DNA from: Streptomyces goshikiensis
GTDB lineage: Bacteria; Actinomycetota; Actinomycetes; Streptomycetales; Streptomycetaceae
Assembly (NCBI RefSeq): GCF_014650555.1
Contig: NZ_BMVE01000001.1
Span: 682,001-746,000 of the forward strand
Length of the DNA stretch: 64,000 nt
Direction: 5' to 3'
Shown here piece after piece: positions 55,119 through 64,000 of this stretch. The notes beneath the pieces are model-generated. The model searched no databases. It had not been told where the DNA came from and was given only the letters and a program-made list of their open reading frames with translations. The translations under genes were made by a program, and so were the position numbers. Within the stretch, counting starts at the first letter, position 1. Every line of letters starts with the position of its first letter.

Positions 55119-55490
55119 TCACTCCTCCCTCTCGTTCGGGGAGCCGCCGTGGCCCTCGATTTTGAGCCCGGTGTTGAGACCCGGGACGAATACGGGGACG
55201 TTCAGGGTGACCGTGACCGTGTAGAGGTCGCCCGAGGTTCCGCAGTCCGCCTTCGCCTCCCAGGCGCCGCCGACATGCCGGGCCGCCGCCTCCTGGCACG
55301 CCCCGTCGCCCTTCACCGCCCCGGCCCGCGCCGCCTCGTCCGCCGCGTTGCCCGCCAGCGAGAACGCGTACCCGATCAGGACGCACTCCCACACCGCCGC
55401 CACGAGCAGCAGGATCAGCGGCAGCATGCCGACGAACTCGATCGCCACCTGCCCCCCGTCCCGTACCCGTCCGCGTCCGCGTGGGGGCAT
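55119..55490 (-). CDS. TadE-like minor pseudopilin (first copy)
   Basis: A 123-residue TadE protein with prepilin site G|QVAIEFVGM (Glu at +5), a hydrophobic helix (PLILLLVAAVWECVLIGYAF) and two extracellular Cys (GACQEAAARH and KADCGTSGD), likely a disulfide. One base separates its stop from the next gene. Two pseudopilins plus a TadG-like protein is normal for actinobacterial tad loci. Confidence 0.88.
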   Translation of the reverse strand: MPPRGRGRVRDGGQVAIEFVGMLPLILLLVAAVWECVLIGYAFSLAGNAADEAARAGAVKGDGACQEAAARHVGGAWEAKADCGTSGDLYTVTVTLNVPVFVPGLNTGLKIEGHGGSPNEREE

Positions 55491-55493
55491 GCC

Positions 55494-56849
55494 TCAGCCC
55501 TCCCGCCCGCGCCGCGACCAGATGCCGAGCGCGCCCCGGTCGCCGCGGCCGAGCCGGGCCACCGGCCCGCCGGCGCGCACCGCCAGCGCGGCCCCGGCCC
55601 CGGCCGCACCGCCGGAACCACCGGCCCCGCCCGAACCGCCGGCCCCCGCCGCCCCGGAGGCCCCGGCCGCCTCCTGGGGCGCCGACAGCAGTCCCAGCTC
55701 CCCGGCCAGCGTCCACAGGGCCTGCTTCACGCTCGACCGGTTGTCCAGGTCCTGCACCCGCCCCGCGTCCACGACGGCCTGGAGCTCCTTGAACGCCGCG
55801 GGCACCGGGGTGCGGGTGGACCGGGTCTTGGTGATCTTCTGGATCAGCGAGGGCTGGATCTCCGTGTGCTTGCTCCAGCGGTTGACGACCATCGAGGTGT
55901 CCTCCGCCTTGCGCACCTGGAGCCGCTCCCACATCCGGACCATCCGCTTCGCCGCCCGCACCGCGACCACGTCCGGGGTGGTCACCAGCACCGCCACGTC
56001 CGCCATCTCCACCGCGGCCGCGTTGGCGCCGGTGACCTGGGTCCCGCAGTCGATGACGACGAGCTCGTAGCGGCCGCGCAGGGCGCCGACGATGTGCCGG
56101 GCGGCCCGGTCGTCGACCTCCTCGCCCCGCTCCCCGTCGCCCGGGGCCAGCAGCAGCGCGAGGCCGGTCCGGTCGTCGTACACCGCGTCCTGGAGCACGC
56201 GCGGCGAGATGTCCTGGATCCCGGCGAGGTCGGCGATCGAGCGCCGGAACCGCACGTCGAGGTACGAGCCCACGTCCCCGGCCTGGAGGTCCATGTCGAC
56301 CAGCGCGGTGCGCCGCCCCGAGGCGGCCGCGGCCAGCGCGAACTGGACCGCCGTGAAGGTGGTGCCGACGCCGCCCTTGGCGCCGGTCACCGTGACCACC
56401 CGGCCGCCGGGGCCCGTGAACACGTCGGTGCCGCGCCCCAGGTGGCGGCGTACGCCCACGGACCACTGGGCGGCGGCCTGGACCCGGGCCGCGAGTTCCT
56501 CGTAGGCGACGGGCAGGCCGATCAGGCCCCGCGCGCCCGAGTCCATGGCGGCGGAGAACAGGGCGGGCCCGGCGTCGGAGGACAGCAGGACGACCCCCAC
56601 CGCCGGGAAGCGGAGGGCGACCTCGCGGATCAGTTCCAGGGCCGGCAGGGGGCCGATCCGCTCGTGTACGAGGACCACCTCGGGCAGCTCGTCGATCGAC
56701 TCGGTGGCCAGCCGGCCCAGCGTGTCGAGCAGCGTGGTGGAGTCGGTGACGGGCGCGGCCGGTTCGGCGGCCGGGAGCTGGCTGAGGAGGGTGGAGATGG
56801 CGCGGGCGGCGTCCGGGTCGCCGACCGCGGGGAGGATTCGGGTCGTCAT
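55494..56849 (-). CDS. cpaE: CpaE/TadZ-type MinD-like ATPase
   Basis: A 451-residue protein. The N-terminal part is an atypical receiver-like domain (about 1-135) and the C-terminal part a MinD/ParA-fold ATPase (145-390): the P-loop is GAKGGVGTT, keeping the deviant-Walker Lys but lacking the second Lys, then ALVDMDLQAGD and VVIDCGTQ. TadZ localises the pilus machine, often to a pole. The end is a Gly/Ala repeat of low complexity. Confidence 0.9.
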   Translation of the reverse strand: MTTRILPAVGDPDAARAISTLLSQLPAAEPAAPVTDSTTLLDTLGRLATESIDELPEVVLVHERIGPLPALELIREVALRFPAVGVVLLSSDAGPALFSAAMDSGARGLIGLPVAYEELAARVQAAAQWSVGVRRHLGRGTDVFTGPGGRVVTVTGAKGGVGTTFTAVQFALAAAASGRRTALVDMDLQAGDVGSYLDVRFRRSIADLAGIQDISPRVLQDAVYDDRTGLALLLAPGDGERGEEVDDRAARHIVGALRGRYELVVIDCGTQVTGANAAAVEMADVAVLVTTPDVVAVRAAKRMVRMWERLQVRKAEDTSMVVNRWSKHTEIQPSLIQKITKTRSTRTPVPAAFKELQAVVDAGRVQDLDNRSSVKQALWTLAGELGLLSAPQEAAGASGAAGAGGSGGAGGSGGAAGAGAALAVRAGGPVARLGRGDRGALGIWSRRGREG

Positions 56850-56856
56850 CCGGGCC

Positions 56857-57558
56857 TCACTTGTCCCCTTCGAGGGTGTACGAACGGTCGCCCGGGCTCA
56901 CCGGTGATTCGGGGCCGGCCGCCACCAGGGCCAGGCGGACGTGTTCCGCGAAGGACTCGGCGTACGCGACGCGCTGGGTGTCCTTGGTGCTGAGGGCGAA
57001 GGTGATCGGGACGGCCTCGCTCGGGCCCTTCTTGTCGCTGGTCTTGTCGAGGGGGGTGAGCTTGCCGACGTTGATGACCCGGGCGCCCGCGACCATGACC
57101 AGGGACTGGTCGGGGTCGGTCGGCTTCTTGCCCTTGAAGGTGCCCAGGATGTTGACCCTGGCCCCGGGGGTGATCTTGCCCGCCACCCCCGTCGCCGCGT
57201 CGATCATGATGGCGATCTCCTGCTCCCCGGCCTGGAGCTGCGGCCGGGCGACGAACATGTCCGTCTGGAGCAGCGAGCCCTTCTTGAGGGTGGTCAGCGC
57301 GATCTTGTCCTTGAGCGCGCCGAGGTCGCTGACGGCGGTGTCCGACAGCCAGCGCTTGGGAACCGTGATCTGCTCGAACTGCCCGGCCGACAGCGGGCTG
57401 TACGGCGCGATGTCACCCTTCACGCGGTAGGCCACGACCTCGGACCCGACCTTGGAGTTGACGTCGCCGATCACCATGACCACCCCGGCGAACGCCGCGA
57501 GGGCGCACAGGACCGAGAGGAGCAACAGGATGACGCCGCGGCGCTGGCGTGAGTTCAT
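56857..57558 (-). CDS. cpaB: CpaB/RcpC-like protein with SAF domain
   Basis: A 233-residue protein with one N-terminal membrane helix (VILLLLSVLCALAAFAGVVMVI) and an extracellular SAF-type beta-clip domain (YRVKGDIAPYSPLSAGQFEQITVPKRWLSD, GVAGKITPGARVNILGTF). In diderm bacteria CpaB/RcpC works with the secretin; here no secretin exists, so it may contact peptidoglycan. It is seven bases from CpaE. Confidence 0.88.
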   Translation of the reverse strand: MNSRQRRGVILLLLSVLCALAAFAGVVMVIGDVNSKVGSEVVAYRVKGDIAPYSPLSAGQFEQITVPKRWLSDTAVSDLGALKDKIALTTLKKGSLLQTDMFVARPQLQAGEQEIAIMIDAATGVAGKITPGARVNILGTFKGKKPTDPDQSLVMVAGARVINVGKLTPLDKTSDKKGPSEAVPITFALSTKDTQRVAYAESFAEHVRLALVAAGPESPVSPGDRSYTLEGDK

Positions 57559-57597
57559 GTGCCGTACTACCTCGCCGTTCTTCGATCGTTCGGGCGG

Positions 57598-58506
57598 TCA
57601 GGATCTGGCTCTGTACGGGGCGGTGGCGTCGGCGGCGGCCTGCGGCGGCGGCGCCGTGAGCGGGGCGGAGCAGAAGCCGCAGCGGTCTCCGATCAGCTCG
57701 GCGCCGCACCAGCGGCACTCCTCGCGGCGGACCGAGGCGACCAGCTGGTAGAGCACGGCGGGATCCGGGATGGCCGCGGCGAACTCGACGAGCTTTCCGG
57801 TGGCCCACCAGCCGGGCGAGTCGGCGGGCAGCGGGTTCTCCATGACGCCCTGGACCTGCCAGGCGGGGGCGAGTTCGGCCGTCACCCAGTCGGAGGCGAG
57901 CTGGCCCCGGGCGAAGGTGAGGTGGGTGGCGAACTCGGGCCCGGGCGGCAGTCCCGCGCCCCCGGCGTGCGCCCCGCCCCCGCCCCTGCCGCCTCCGCCG
58001 CCCAGCTTGACCAGGTGCGGCGCGGGGTTGGCCAGTACGGCGAACTGCGCGCTCGGGGACCAGGACCGGGCGTGGGCCCCGAGGCCGACGGGGACGCGGT
58101 CGAGCTTGGCGACCGAGCCCAGCAGGGCGCCCGCGTAGATGTAGTGGGAGAGCAGCCGGGCGGCGGAGGCGATGACTCCGGGGCTGAAGTCGCAGACGCT
58201 GAGCTGGCGCAGCTGGCGTACCAGCAGGGCGGTGGCCAGCGGTGGCAGGTCGATGTCGAGGAGCGCGATCCGGTCGGTTTCCAGGATCGCCCGTACGGTG
58301 TGCAGCCGCCGGGTCGTCGCGGCGGGCAGCCAGGGCGGTAAGACGACCACGAGGTGTCCGTACCGCTCCAGCAGGGCGGTGGTCTCGGCGAGCGAGCCCT
58401 CCAGGTCGAGCCGGTCCGGCGGGTGCAGGACGGCGGCCGCCGGAGTGTGCCGGTCAGGGGCCGGCAGTACCAGGTCGGCGCTGGTGACAGCGATGGCGGT
58501 CAGCAC
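57598..58506 (-). CDS. Zinc-ribbon protein heading the Tad operon, function unknown
   Basis: A 302-residue protein with no signal peptide or membrane segment. The body (about 1-250) is largely helical with a His/Asp-poor core and a Gly-rich loop (about 175-195). The C-terminal CRWCGAELIGDRCGFC is a four-Cys zinc ribbon (two CxxC pairs), often a protein- or nucleic-acid-binding module. I recognise no named family. It is first in the operon, 39 bases before CpaB, so it probably regulates or assembles the pilus. The GTG start has GGGGGT about eight bases upstream. Confidence 0.7.
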   Translation of the reverse strand: MLTAIAVTSADLVLPAPDRHTPAAAVLHPPDRLDLEGSLAETTALLERYGHLVVVLPPWLPAATTRRLHTVRAILETDRIALLDIDLPPLATALLVRQLRQLSVCDFSPGVIASAARLLSHYIYAGALLGSVAKLDRVPVGLGAHARSWSPSAQFAVLANPAPHLVKLGGGGGRGGGGAHAGGAGLPPGPEFATHLTFARGQLASDWVTAELAPAWQVQGVMENPLPADSPGWWATGKLVEFAAAIPDPAVLYQLVASVRREECRWCGAELIGDRCGFCSAPLTAPPPQAAADATAPYRARS

Positions 58507-58845
58507 GCGGATACCCCCGTTCACCCTGTACGCCCCGGGCCTTCCCGACGGCCGGCGCGTACGCGCACGTGCTGCGCGACCGCACCCGATCGGCGCCCTT
58601 CCCCCTTGCCCCAGCACCATATCCGCGTCACCCCTGGCAGGGCAGGGCCTTGGGAATTCCCGTGCCCTGAGCACCTGTCACAGGTGGCGGGAAATCCGGA
58701 CAACAGGGATCGGCCGGACGGTCGTTACAAGCCACATCGCACAGACCCTTGACACGGGGATTGGACTAGACCAACTTGGCTGCGGGGCACCCCACATGCC
58801 CCCGGCGCGTTCTTCACATCCCCTTCTCCCCCCACCGGAGCCCAC
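58507..58845. promoter_or_regulatory. Divergent control region, Tad operon / chitinase
   Basis: About 340 bases with no supported gene. On the chitinase side it has TTGACA at 58749-58754 and the DasR-like site at 58761. An odd palindrome CACCTG-T-CAGGTG lies at 58674-58686, in the area expected for the Tad promoter or leader. Confidence 0.5.
58761..58774. promoter_or_regulatory. Candidate DasR-responsive element (dre)
   Basis: TTGGACTAGACCAA matches the DasR consensus core TGGTCTAGACCA at 11 of 12 positions and lies 72 bases before the chitinase start, next to TTGACA. DasR, a GntR repressor that senses glucosamine 6-phosphate, controls chitinase genes in Streptomyces. Binding is inferred. 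Confidence 0.65.
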
Positions 58846-60540
58846 GTGAACCGCATACGCTCCCTCGCCCTGCTGGGCGCCGCCACCCTGACCGCCGGCG
58901 GTCTGACCGCCCTCGCCACCGGCACCGCGCAGGCCGCCGACGTCAACGTCGTCCGCAACGGGGGCTTCGAGTCCGGCCTCGCCGGCTGGTCGTGTTCGGC
59001 CGGCAGCGGCGCCGCCGTCTCCTCGCCCGTCCACACGGGGGCCGGCGCCCTCAAGGCCACCCCGGCGGGCCCGGACAACGCCCGCTGCGGCCAGACCGTC
59101 ACGGTCAAGCCGAACTCCACGTACACGCTCAGCGCCCAGGTGCAGGGCTCCTACGTCTACCTCGGCGCGACCGGGACCGGCACCCAGGACGTCTCCACCT
59201 GGACCCCCGGCTCGGGCTCCGGCTGGCAGAAGCTCTCCACCACCTTCTCCACCGGCCCGAACACCACCCAGGTCACCGTCTACACGCACGGCTGGTACGG
59301 CCAGCCGGCCTACACCGTCGACGAGTTCAGCGTCCTCGGCCCGGACGGGGGCGGCGGCACCGACCCCGGCCCGTCGGTTCCCGGCGCCCCGGGCGGGGCC
59401 GCCGTTTCCGGCCAGAGCGCGAACGGGCTCACCCTTTCGTGGAACCCGGTCGGCGGGGCCGGCGGGTACCACGTCTACCAGGACGGGGTCCGCGTCCAGA
59501 CCGTCCCCTCGGCCTCCGCCCAGATCACCGGGCTCGCGCCGGCCACCTCGTACGCCTTCCAGGTGAGCGCGTACAACGCGGCGGGCGAGGGGCCCAGATC
59601 GGCGCCCGTCACCGGCACCACCACCGGCGGCGGCAACCCGAACCCCAACCCGTCGGTGCCGAGGCACGCCCTGACCGGGTACTGGCAGAACTTCAACAAC
59701 GGCGCGACCGTCCAGAAGCTCTCCGACGTCTCGGCGCAGTACGACATCATCGCCGTCTCCTTCGCCGACGCCACCGCCACGCCCGGCGCCATCACCTTCA
59801 ACCTCGACTCGGCGGGCCTCGGCGGCTACACGGTCGCCCAGTTCAAGGCCGACATCGCCGCGAAGAAGGCCGCCGGCAAGTCCGTCATCCTCTCGATCGG
59901 CGGCGAGAAGGGCACCATCTCGGTCAACGATCCGGCCTCCGCGAACAACCTGGCGAACTCGGCGTGGGCGCTGATGCAGGAGTACGGGTTCACGGGGATC
60001 GACATCGACCTGGAGAACGGCCTGAACCCGACCTACATGACCCAGGCGCTGCGCTCGCTGTCGTCGAAGGCGGGCCCCTCGCTCGTCATCACGATGGCGC
60101 CGCAGACCATCGACATGCAGTCCACCCAGGGCGGCTACTTCAAGACGGCCCTGAACATCAAGGACATCCTCACCGTCGTCAACATGCAGTACTACAACAG
60201 CGGCTCGATGAACGGCTGCGACGGCAAGGTCTACTCCCAGGGCTCGGTGGACTTCCTGACCGCGCTCGCCTGCATCCAGCTGGAGGGCGGCCTCGACCCC
60301 TCGCAGGTGGGCATCGGCGTACCGGCCTCGCCGAGCGGCGCGGGCAGCGGCTACGTCTCCCCGGCCGTCGTGAACAACGCCCTCGACTGCCTGGCGCGCG
60401 GAACGGGCTGCGGGTCCTTCAAGCCGTCCAAGACCTACCCGGGGCTGCGCGGCGCGATGACCTGGTCGACCAACTGGGACGCCAAGGCGGGTCACGCTTG
60501 GTCGAACGCGGTGGGTCCGAAGGTCCACGCGCTCCCGTAG
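58846..60540 (+). CDS. Secreted GH18 chitinase with carbohydrate-binding and FnIII domains
   Basis: A 564-residue exported chitinase. Signal peptide 1-31 (cleavage after AQA); an N-terminal carbohydrate-binding jelly-roll (about 32-165); a fibronectin type III domain (about 178-260) with a Gly/Pro/Asn linker; and a GH18 barrel (273-564) with catalytic motif [10 protein letters not shown] (DxxDxDxE, Glu390) and [11 protein letters not shown]. It hydrolyses beta-1,4-linked N-acetylglucosamine. The DasR-like site upstream fits chitin-dependent induction. Confidence 0.94.
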   Translation: MNRIRSLALLGAATLTAGGLTALATGTAQAADVNVVRNGGFESGLAGWSCSAGSGAAVSSPVHTGAGALKATPAGPDNARCGQTVTVKPNSTYTLSAQVQGSYVYLGATGTGTQDVSTWTPGSGSGWQKLSTTFSTGPNTTQVTVYTHGWYGQPAYTVDEFSVLGPDGGGGTDPGPSVPGAPGGAAVSGQSANGLTLSWNPVGGAGGYHVYQDGVRVQTVPSASAQITGLAPATSYAFQVSAYNAAGEGPRSAPVTGTTTGGGNPNPNPSVPRHALTGYWQNFNNGATVQKLSDVSAQYDIIAVSFADATATPGAITFNLDSAGLGGYTVAQFKADIAAKKAAGKSVILSIGGEKGTISVNDPASANNLANSAWALMQEYGFTGIDIDLENGLNPTYMTQALRSLSSKAGPSLVITMAPQTIDMQSTQGGYFKTALNIKDILTVVNMQYYNSGSMNGCDGKVYSQGSVDFLTALACIQLEGGLDPSQVGIGVPASPSGAGSGYVSPAVVNNALDCLARGTGCGSFKPSKTYPGLRGAMTWSTNWDAKAGHAWSNAVGPKVHALP

Positions 60541-60668
60541 GCGGTACGTGTGGGGGTGGCCTGAATCGGCCCGGCGAACACACCGGGTTCTTGACCGTGA
60601 CATGCCACGAGAGCACGCTGTGCGCACGTCCGCACGGCTACCCCCACACTCCCCACCCAGGAGATCGC

Positions 60669-62006
60669 ATGCGGCTCCACACCCGCCGAAGGGCGGCCGT
60701 CACGGCCGCCCTCCTGGCGCTCGCACTCGGCGCACCCGCCTACGGGATGAGCGCCACGGCGTCGCCACCGCCCACCCCGTCCACCGCCACCCAGGACGAG
60801 GCCGTCACCCAGTACCGGATCCACGGCCCCTCCACGGTCGCCGACCGCACGGCCCTGCTGCGCACGGGCGTCTCGATCGACGAGGTGGACGACCACACCG
60901 TCGTCGTCAGCGCCGACACCATGCAGGCCAGGAGCCTGAAGGCGCTCGGCTACGAGATGACCGCCCTGCCCGGCCCGCCGGACCGCTCCCTGCCCGGCAT
61001 CGCGGCGAGCCCGATGGACTTCCCGTCCGCGGACTCCAAGTACCACAACTACGCCGAGGCGAACGCGGAGATCGACCAGCGCATCGCCCAGTACCCCGGG
61101 ATCATGAGCAAGCGGGTCATCGGGAAGTCGTACCAGGGCCGCGATCTCGTCGCGATCAAGATCAGCGACAACGTCGCGACCGACGAGAACGAGCCCGAGG
61201 TGCTCTTCACGCACCACCAGCACGCCCGCGAGCACCTCACCGTCGAGATGGCCCTGTACCTGCTCAAGGAGTTCGGCTCCAAGTACGGGAGCGACAGCCG
61301 GGTCACCAACATGGTCAACGGCCGCGAGATCTGGATCATCCCGGACCTCAACCCGGACGGCGGCGAGTACGACATCGCGACCGGCTCGTACCGCTCCTGG
61401 CGCAAGAACCGGCAGCCGAACTCGGGCTCCTCGTACGTGGGCACGGACGAGAACCGGAACTGGGACTACAAGTGGGGCTGCTGCGGCGGCTCCAGCGGCA
61501 GCAAGAGCTCCGAGACCTACCGGGGCGCGGCCGGCGAGTCGGCGCCCGAGGTGAAGGTGGTCGCGGACTTCGTGCGCAGCCGGGTGGTCGGCGGCAAGCA
61601 GCAGATCAAGGCCGCGATCGACTTCCACACGTACAGCGAGCTCGTGATGTGGCCGTTCGGGTGGACGTACAACGACACCGCGCCGGGCATGACCGCCGAC
61701 GACCTCGCGGCGTACAAGAAGACCGGCCTCAGCATGGCGGCCAGCAACGGCTACACGGCGGAGCAGTCGAGCGACCTCTACATCACCGACGGCACGATCG
61801 ACGACTGGCTGTGGGGCAACCAGAAGATCTTCTCCTACACCTTCGAGATGTACCCGTCCTCGGGCGGCGGCGGCTTCTACCCGCCCGACGAGGTGATCGA
61901 CCGCGAGACCGCGCGGAACAAGGACGCGGTGCTCCAGCTGCTGGAGAACGCGGACTGCATGTACCGCGCGATCGGCAAGGAAGCGCAGTACTGCACGGGT
62001 GCGTGA
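60669..62006 (+). CDS. Secreted zinc carboxypeptidase, M14 family
   Basis: A 445-residue exported peptidase. A signal peptide ([20 protein letters not shown]) is followed by an N-terminal propeptide-like domain (to about 110) and the M14 catalytic domain: [14 protein letters not shown] (zinc His and Glu), NPDG (substrate Arg region), [20 protein letters not shown] (third zinc ligand) and the catalytic Glu in YTFEMYP. It removes C-terminal residues from peptides outside the cell. CAGGAGATCGC precedes the ATG. It follows the chitinase gene by 128 bases. Confidence 0.94.
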   Translation: MRLHTRRRAAVTAALLALALGAPAYGMSATASPPPTPSTATQDEAVTQYRIHGPSTVADRTALLRTGVSIDEVDDHTVVVSADTMQARSLKALGYEMTALPGPPDRSLPGIAASPMDFPSADSKYHNYAEANAEIDQRIAQYPGIMSKRVIGKSYQGRDLVAIKISDNVATDENEPEVLFTHHQHAREHLTVEMALYLLKEFGSKYGSDSRVTNMVNGREIWIIPDLNPDGGEYDIATGSYRSWRKNRQPNSGSSYVGTDENRNWDYKWGCCGGSSGSKSSETYRGAAGESAPEVKVVADFVRSRVVGGKQQIKAAIDFHTYSELVMWPFGWTYNDTAPGMTADDLAAYKKTGLSMAASNGYTAEQSSDLYITDGTIDDWLWGNQKIFSYTFEMYPSSGGGGFYPPDEVIDRETARNKDAVLQLLENADCMYRAIGKEAQYCTGA

Positions 62007-62048
62007 CGCGCGACGCGTGACGCTCGGCGCATAGCGCTCAGGTGATCC

Positions 62049-62077
62049 GGGGCGCCCCACCGCCAGGGGGGCGCCCC
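62049..62077. terminator. Bidirectional hairpin terminator
   Basis: GGGGCGCCCC occurs at 62049-62058 and again at 62068-62077; the self-complementary arms can form a stem, between the convergent carboxypeptidase and RidA genes. Confidence 0.55.
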
Positions 62078-62087
62078 TCCGCGTGCC

Positions 62088-62498
62088 CTACGACAGGACG
62101 GCGAGCGCGTCGATCTCGACGAGCAGCCCGGCCGGCAGGCCGACGTACACGGTCGTCCGGGCGGCGGGGGCCTCCTTCAGGCCCTGCTCCTCGAAGTAGG
62201 CGTTGTAGATGTCGTTCATCTCGGCGAAGTGGCCGGTGTCGGTCAGGTAGACGCGGATCATCATCGCGTCGTCCCAGCTCGCGCCGCCGGCCTCCAGCAC
62301 CGAGCGGACGTTCTCCAGCGTCTGGAGGGTCTGTGCGCGCAGCGTCGGCCCGGCGGGGGTGGGCGCCCGGCCCTCCACGTGCGGGAGGAAGCCGACCTGG
62401 CCGGCGACCTGGAGGATGTTCCCCTTGCGGACGCCGTGCGAGAACTTCGCGGGCGGGGCGGTGTGGGTGGCGGGCGTGACGGCGGTCTTCTCGGTCAT
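62088..62498 (-). CDS. ridA: RidA-family (YjgF/YER057c) deaminase
   Basis: A 136-residue RidA/YjgF protein that hydrolyses reactive enamine/imine intermediates released by PLP enzymes. The conserved Arg is in IRVYLTDTGHFAEMNDIYNAYF and the tail RTTVYVGLPAGLLVEIDALA is diagnostic. Its ATG overlaps the IclR stop (ATGA), so it is co-expressed with the regulator. The divergent PLP-fold gene gives it a natural partner. Confidence 0.93.
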   Translation of the reverse strand: MTEKTAVTPATHTAPPAKFSHGVRKGNILQVAGQVGFLPHVEGRAPTPAGPTLRAQTLQTLENVRSVLEAGGASWDDAMMIRVYLTDTGHFAEMNDIYNAYFEEQGLKEAPAARTTVYVGLPAGLLVEIDALAVLS

Positions 62499-63259
62499 GA
62501 CGGCGACGGGTCCCTCTGTGCGGAGCCGGAGTACTCCCGGCTGATGGTGTCGGCGGTACGGCGCACCAGGGGCAGCAGTTCGAGCAGCCCCTCGGCGTCC
62601 ACCACCACGGTGGGCGCGGAGACCGACAGGGCGGCGACGACCCGCCCGTCGGGCCCGCGGACGGGCGCGCCGACGCAGTTGACGGCCTCTTCGTGCCCCC
62701 CGAGGTCGGCGGCCCAGCCCTGCTCCCGTACGAGGGCCAGCTCCCGCAGGAAAGCCTCCGGTCCGGGGGTCGAGCGGGCGGTGTAGCGGGGGTATTCGAT
62801 CCGCCCCGCCAGCGCCTCGCGGTCGTCCTCCGGGAGGTCGGCGACGAGCAGCTTGGCGACGGCGGCGACGGTGAGGGGGACGGGCCTGCCGATGCGGGAG
62901 TACAGGCGGACGGGGTAGCGGCTCTCGACCTTGTCGATGTAGACGACCTCGTCGTCCTGGTGGAGGGCGAGGTGGACGGTGTGGCCGGTGAGCCGGCCCA
63001 GGTCGACGAGGTGGGGGTGGGCCACGGCGCGGACGTCGAGGTTCTCGACGGCCTCGGCGGCCAGCGCGAAGAGGCGGGACCCGAGGCGGTAGCGGCCGTC
63101 GGGCTGCCGGTAGGCGAAGCCGTGCTCCCCGAGGGTGCGCAGCAGGCGGAGCGCGGTGCTCTTGTGCACGCCGAGCTCCTCGGCCACCTCGCCGAGCCCG
63201 GCCGGACCCCGCGCGAGCAGCGGCAGGATCCCCAGCGCCCGCTCCACCGACTGGCTCAC
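62495..63259 (-). CDS. IclR-family regulator
   Basis: A 254-residue IclR protein with winged helix (SVERALGILPLLARGPAGLGEVAEELGVHKSTALRLLRTLGEHGFA) and the GAF-like effector domain (VHLALHQDDEVVYIDKVESRYPVRLYSRIG, CVGAPVRGPDGRVVAALSVSAP). It overlaps RidA and is divergent from the deaminase gene; GCAACG repeats between them are likely sites. GTG start with GGAGGGG upstream. It probably responds to an amino or keto acid. Confidence 0.94.
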   Translation of the reverse strand: MSQSVERALGILPLLARGPAGLGEVAEELGVHKSTALRLLRTLGEHGFAYRQPDGRYRLGSRLFALAAEAVENLDVRAVAHPHLVDLGRLTGHTVHLALHQDDEVVYIDKVESRYPVRLYSRIGRPVPLTVAAVAKLLVADLPEDDREALAGRIEYPRYTARSTPGPEAFLRELALVREQGWAADLGGHEEAVNCVGAPVRGPDGRVVAALSVSAPTVVVDAEGLLELLPLVRRTADTISREYSGSAQRDPSPS

Positions 63260-63370
63260 GCCGTGCCCCTCCCGTTTCCGCTCCGCGCACCGCTGCGCGG
63301 CGGGAGCGTGCGGCAGGGCGGACGTTGACCCGCCGTCACCCGGGATGTTAGACAGCTCGCAGCGCCATAC

Positions 63371-63397
63371 GCAACGACCGTTGCACCACCCGCAACG
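63371..63397. promoter_or_regulatory. Candidate IclR operator
   Basis: GCAACG-AC-CGTTGC (63371-63384, inverted repeat) and a third GCAACG at 63392-63397, between the divergent IclR and deaminase genes, 18 bases or more before the deaminase start. Confidence 0.6.
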
Positions 63398-63415
63398 CCC
63401 CGGGAGGCACCGCAC

Positions 63416-64000
63416 ATGCCCAGCGACCCCGTCCAGGCCCTCGCGGCCGAACCGGCAGACCACCGCTTCAAGGGCCTGCCCCCGGACGCGGCGTCGCTCG
63501 GACTCACCGTCGGCGACCTCGCCGCCGAGCGCCGGAACCTGCACACCGGCGGGTTCACCACCCCGGTGCTCACCCTCGACGCGGACGCCCTGGAGCACAA
63601 CCTCGCCGCCCTCGGCGAGTACGCCGGCCGCCACGGCCTCGCCTTCGCGCCCCACGGCAAGACCTGCATGGCCCCGCAGCTGTTCCGCCGCCAGCTGGAC
63701 CACGGCGCCTGGGGCATCACCGCCGCCGTGCCCCACCAGGCCCGCGTCTACCGCGCCTTCGGCATCCAGCGGATCTTCCTCGCCAACGAGCTCGTCGACC
63801 CCGCCGCCCTGCGCTGGGTCGCCGCGGAACTCGCCGCCGACCCCGGCTTCCGCTTCGTCTGCTACGTCGACTCCGTGCGCGGCGTCCAGCTGATGGACCG
63901 GGCCCTCCAGGGGCAGGGCGCCACCGTAGACGTCGTCGTCGAACTCGGCGCCGGCGAAGGGGCCCGTACCGGCGCCCGGAGCGACGACGACGTCCGCGCC
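63416..64000 (+). CDS. PLP-dependent amino acid deaminase/D-threonine aldolase-like protein (partial)
   Basis: The first 195 codons of a gene that runs off the window. The sequence TPVLTLDADALEHNLAALGEYAGRHG opens an alanine-racemase-type barrel, and the PLP-binding Lys is in FAPHGKTCMAPQLFRRQLD. This pattern is that of D-threonine aldolase/D-serine dehydratase-like proteins, often called amino acid deaminase. Adjacent RidA, which removes the enamine products of such enzymes, supports a deaminase. ATG with GGGAGG nine bases upstream. Confidence 0.85.
   Translation, partial: MPSDPVQALAAEPADHRFKGLPPDAASLGLTVGDLAAERRNLHTGGFTTPVLTLDADALEHNLAALGEYAGRHGLAFAPHGKTCMAPQLFRRQLDHGAWGITAAVPHQARVYRAFGIQRIFLANELVDPAALRWVAAELAADPGFRFVCYVDSVRGVQLMDRALQGQGATVDVVVELGAGEGARTGARSDDDVRA

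Overview
The window is GC-rich (roughly 70% or more) chromosomal DNA with tightly packed genes, strong third-position GC bias, many GTG starts and frequent ATGA or GTGA start/stop overlaps. Together with a WhiB-like regulator, an ECF41-type sigma factor, a SpoIIE-type phosphatase, FmtA/EstB-type and SGNH secreted hydrolases, and a Tad pilus locus of Gram-positive type, this points to a Streptomyces or a close actinobacterial relative. I count 64 protein-coding genes, two of them cut by the window ends. I see no rRNA, tRNA, CRISPR array, insertion sequence or prophage.

Layout. 1-15.6 kb is core metabolism and stress: the end of xseA with xseB, a malonic-semialdehyde-reductase-like flavoprotein, glpX, a WhiB-like protein, a class I fumarase, a glycerophosphodiester phosphodiesterase, a secreted SGNH hydrolase with a ricin-type lectin, a class II fumarase (fumC), a DUF402 protein, a GAF-SpoIIE-HATPase phosphatase carrying a rare TTA codon, and a catalase. 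15.7-23.1 kb holds a class A penicillin-binding protein, an SPFH protein coupled to a ribbon-helix-helix protein, and a PadR-ABC-FtsX efflux operon. 23.2-25.4 kb is the divergent oxyR / ahpC-ahpD peroxide module. 25.4-33.8 kb holds an AI-2E-type membrane protein, a secreted transglycosylase behind a long leader, a PIN-PhoH ATPase, an isoprenyl transferase, an aldo/keto reductase, and a prepilin peptidase divergent from a DUF192 gene. 33.9-46.3 kb is accessory-like: three TetR genes, each divergent from its likely target (oxidoreductase, DHA2 efflux pump, DUF1348 protein) with clear repeats between them, plus a solute-binding lipoprotein, a serine hydrolase and a polysaccharide deacetylase.

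46.3-58.5 kb, all on the minus strand, is a Tad/Flp pilus locus. In transcription order it runs: zinc-ribbon protein, CpaB, CpaE/TadZ, two TadE-like proteins, CpaF, TadB, TadC, histidine kinase, response regulator, Flp-like pilin, TadG-like protein, lipoprotein, OmpA-domain protein. A SigJ-type sigma factor and an FAD oxidoreductase follow. The prepilin peptidase expected to process the pilins is not in this cluster, but one is encoded about 14 kb away. 58.8-64 kb holds a GH18 chitinase with a DasR-like site, a secreted M14 carboxypeptidase, and an IclR-RidA pair divergent from a PLP-fold amino acid deaminase gene that runs off the window.

The points I find most worth following are the Tad operon that carries its own two-component pair (with an atypical receiver) and an OmpA-domain protein in a monoderm; the TTA codon in the SpoIIE-type gene; the SPFH-RHH pair with a perfect palindrome at its promoter; and the duplicated palindromes in the TetR-controlled divergent regions.
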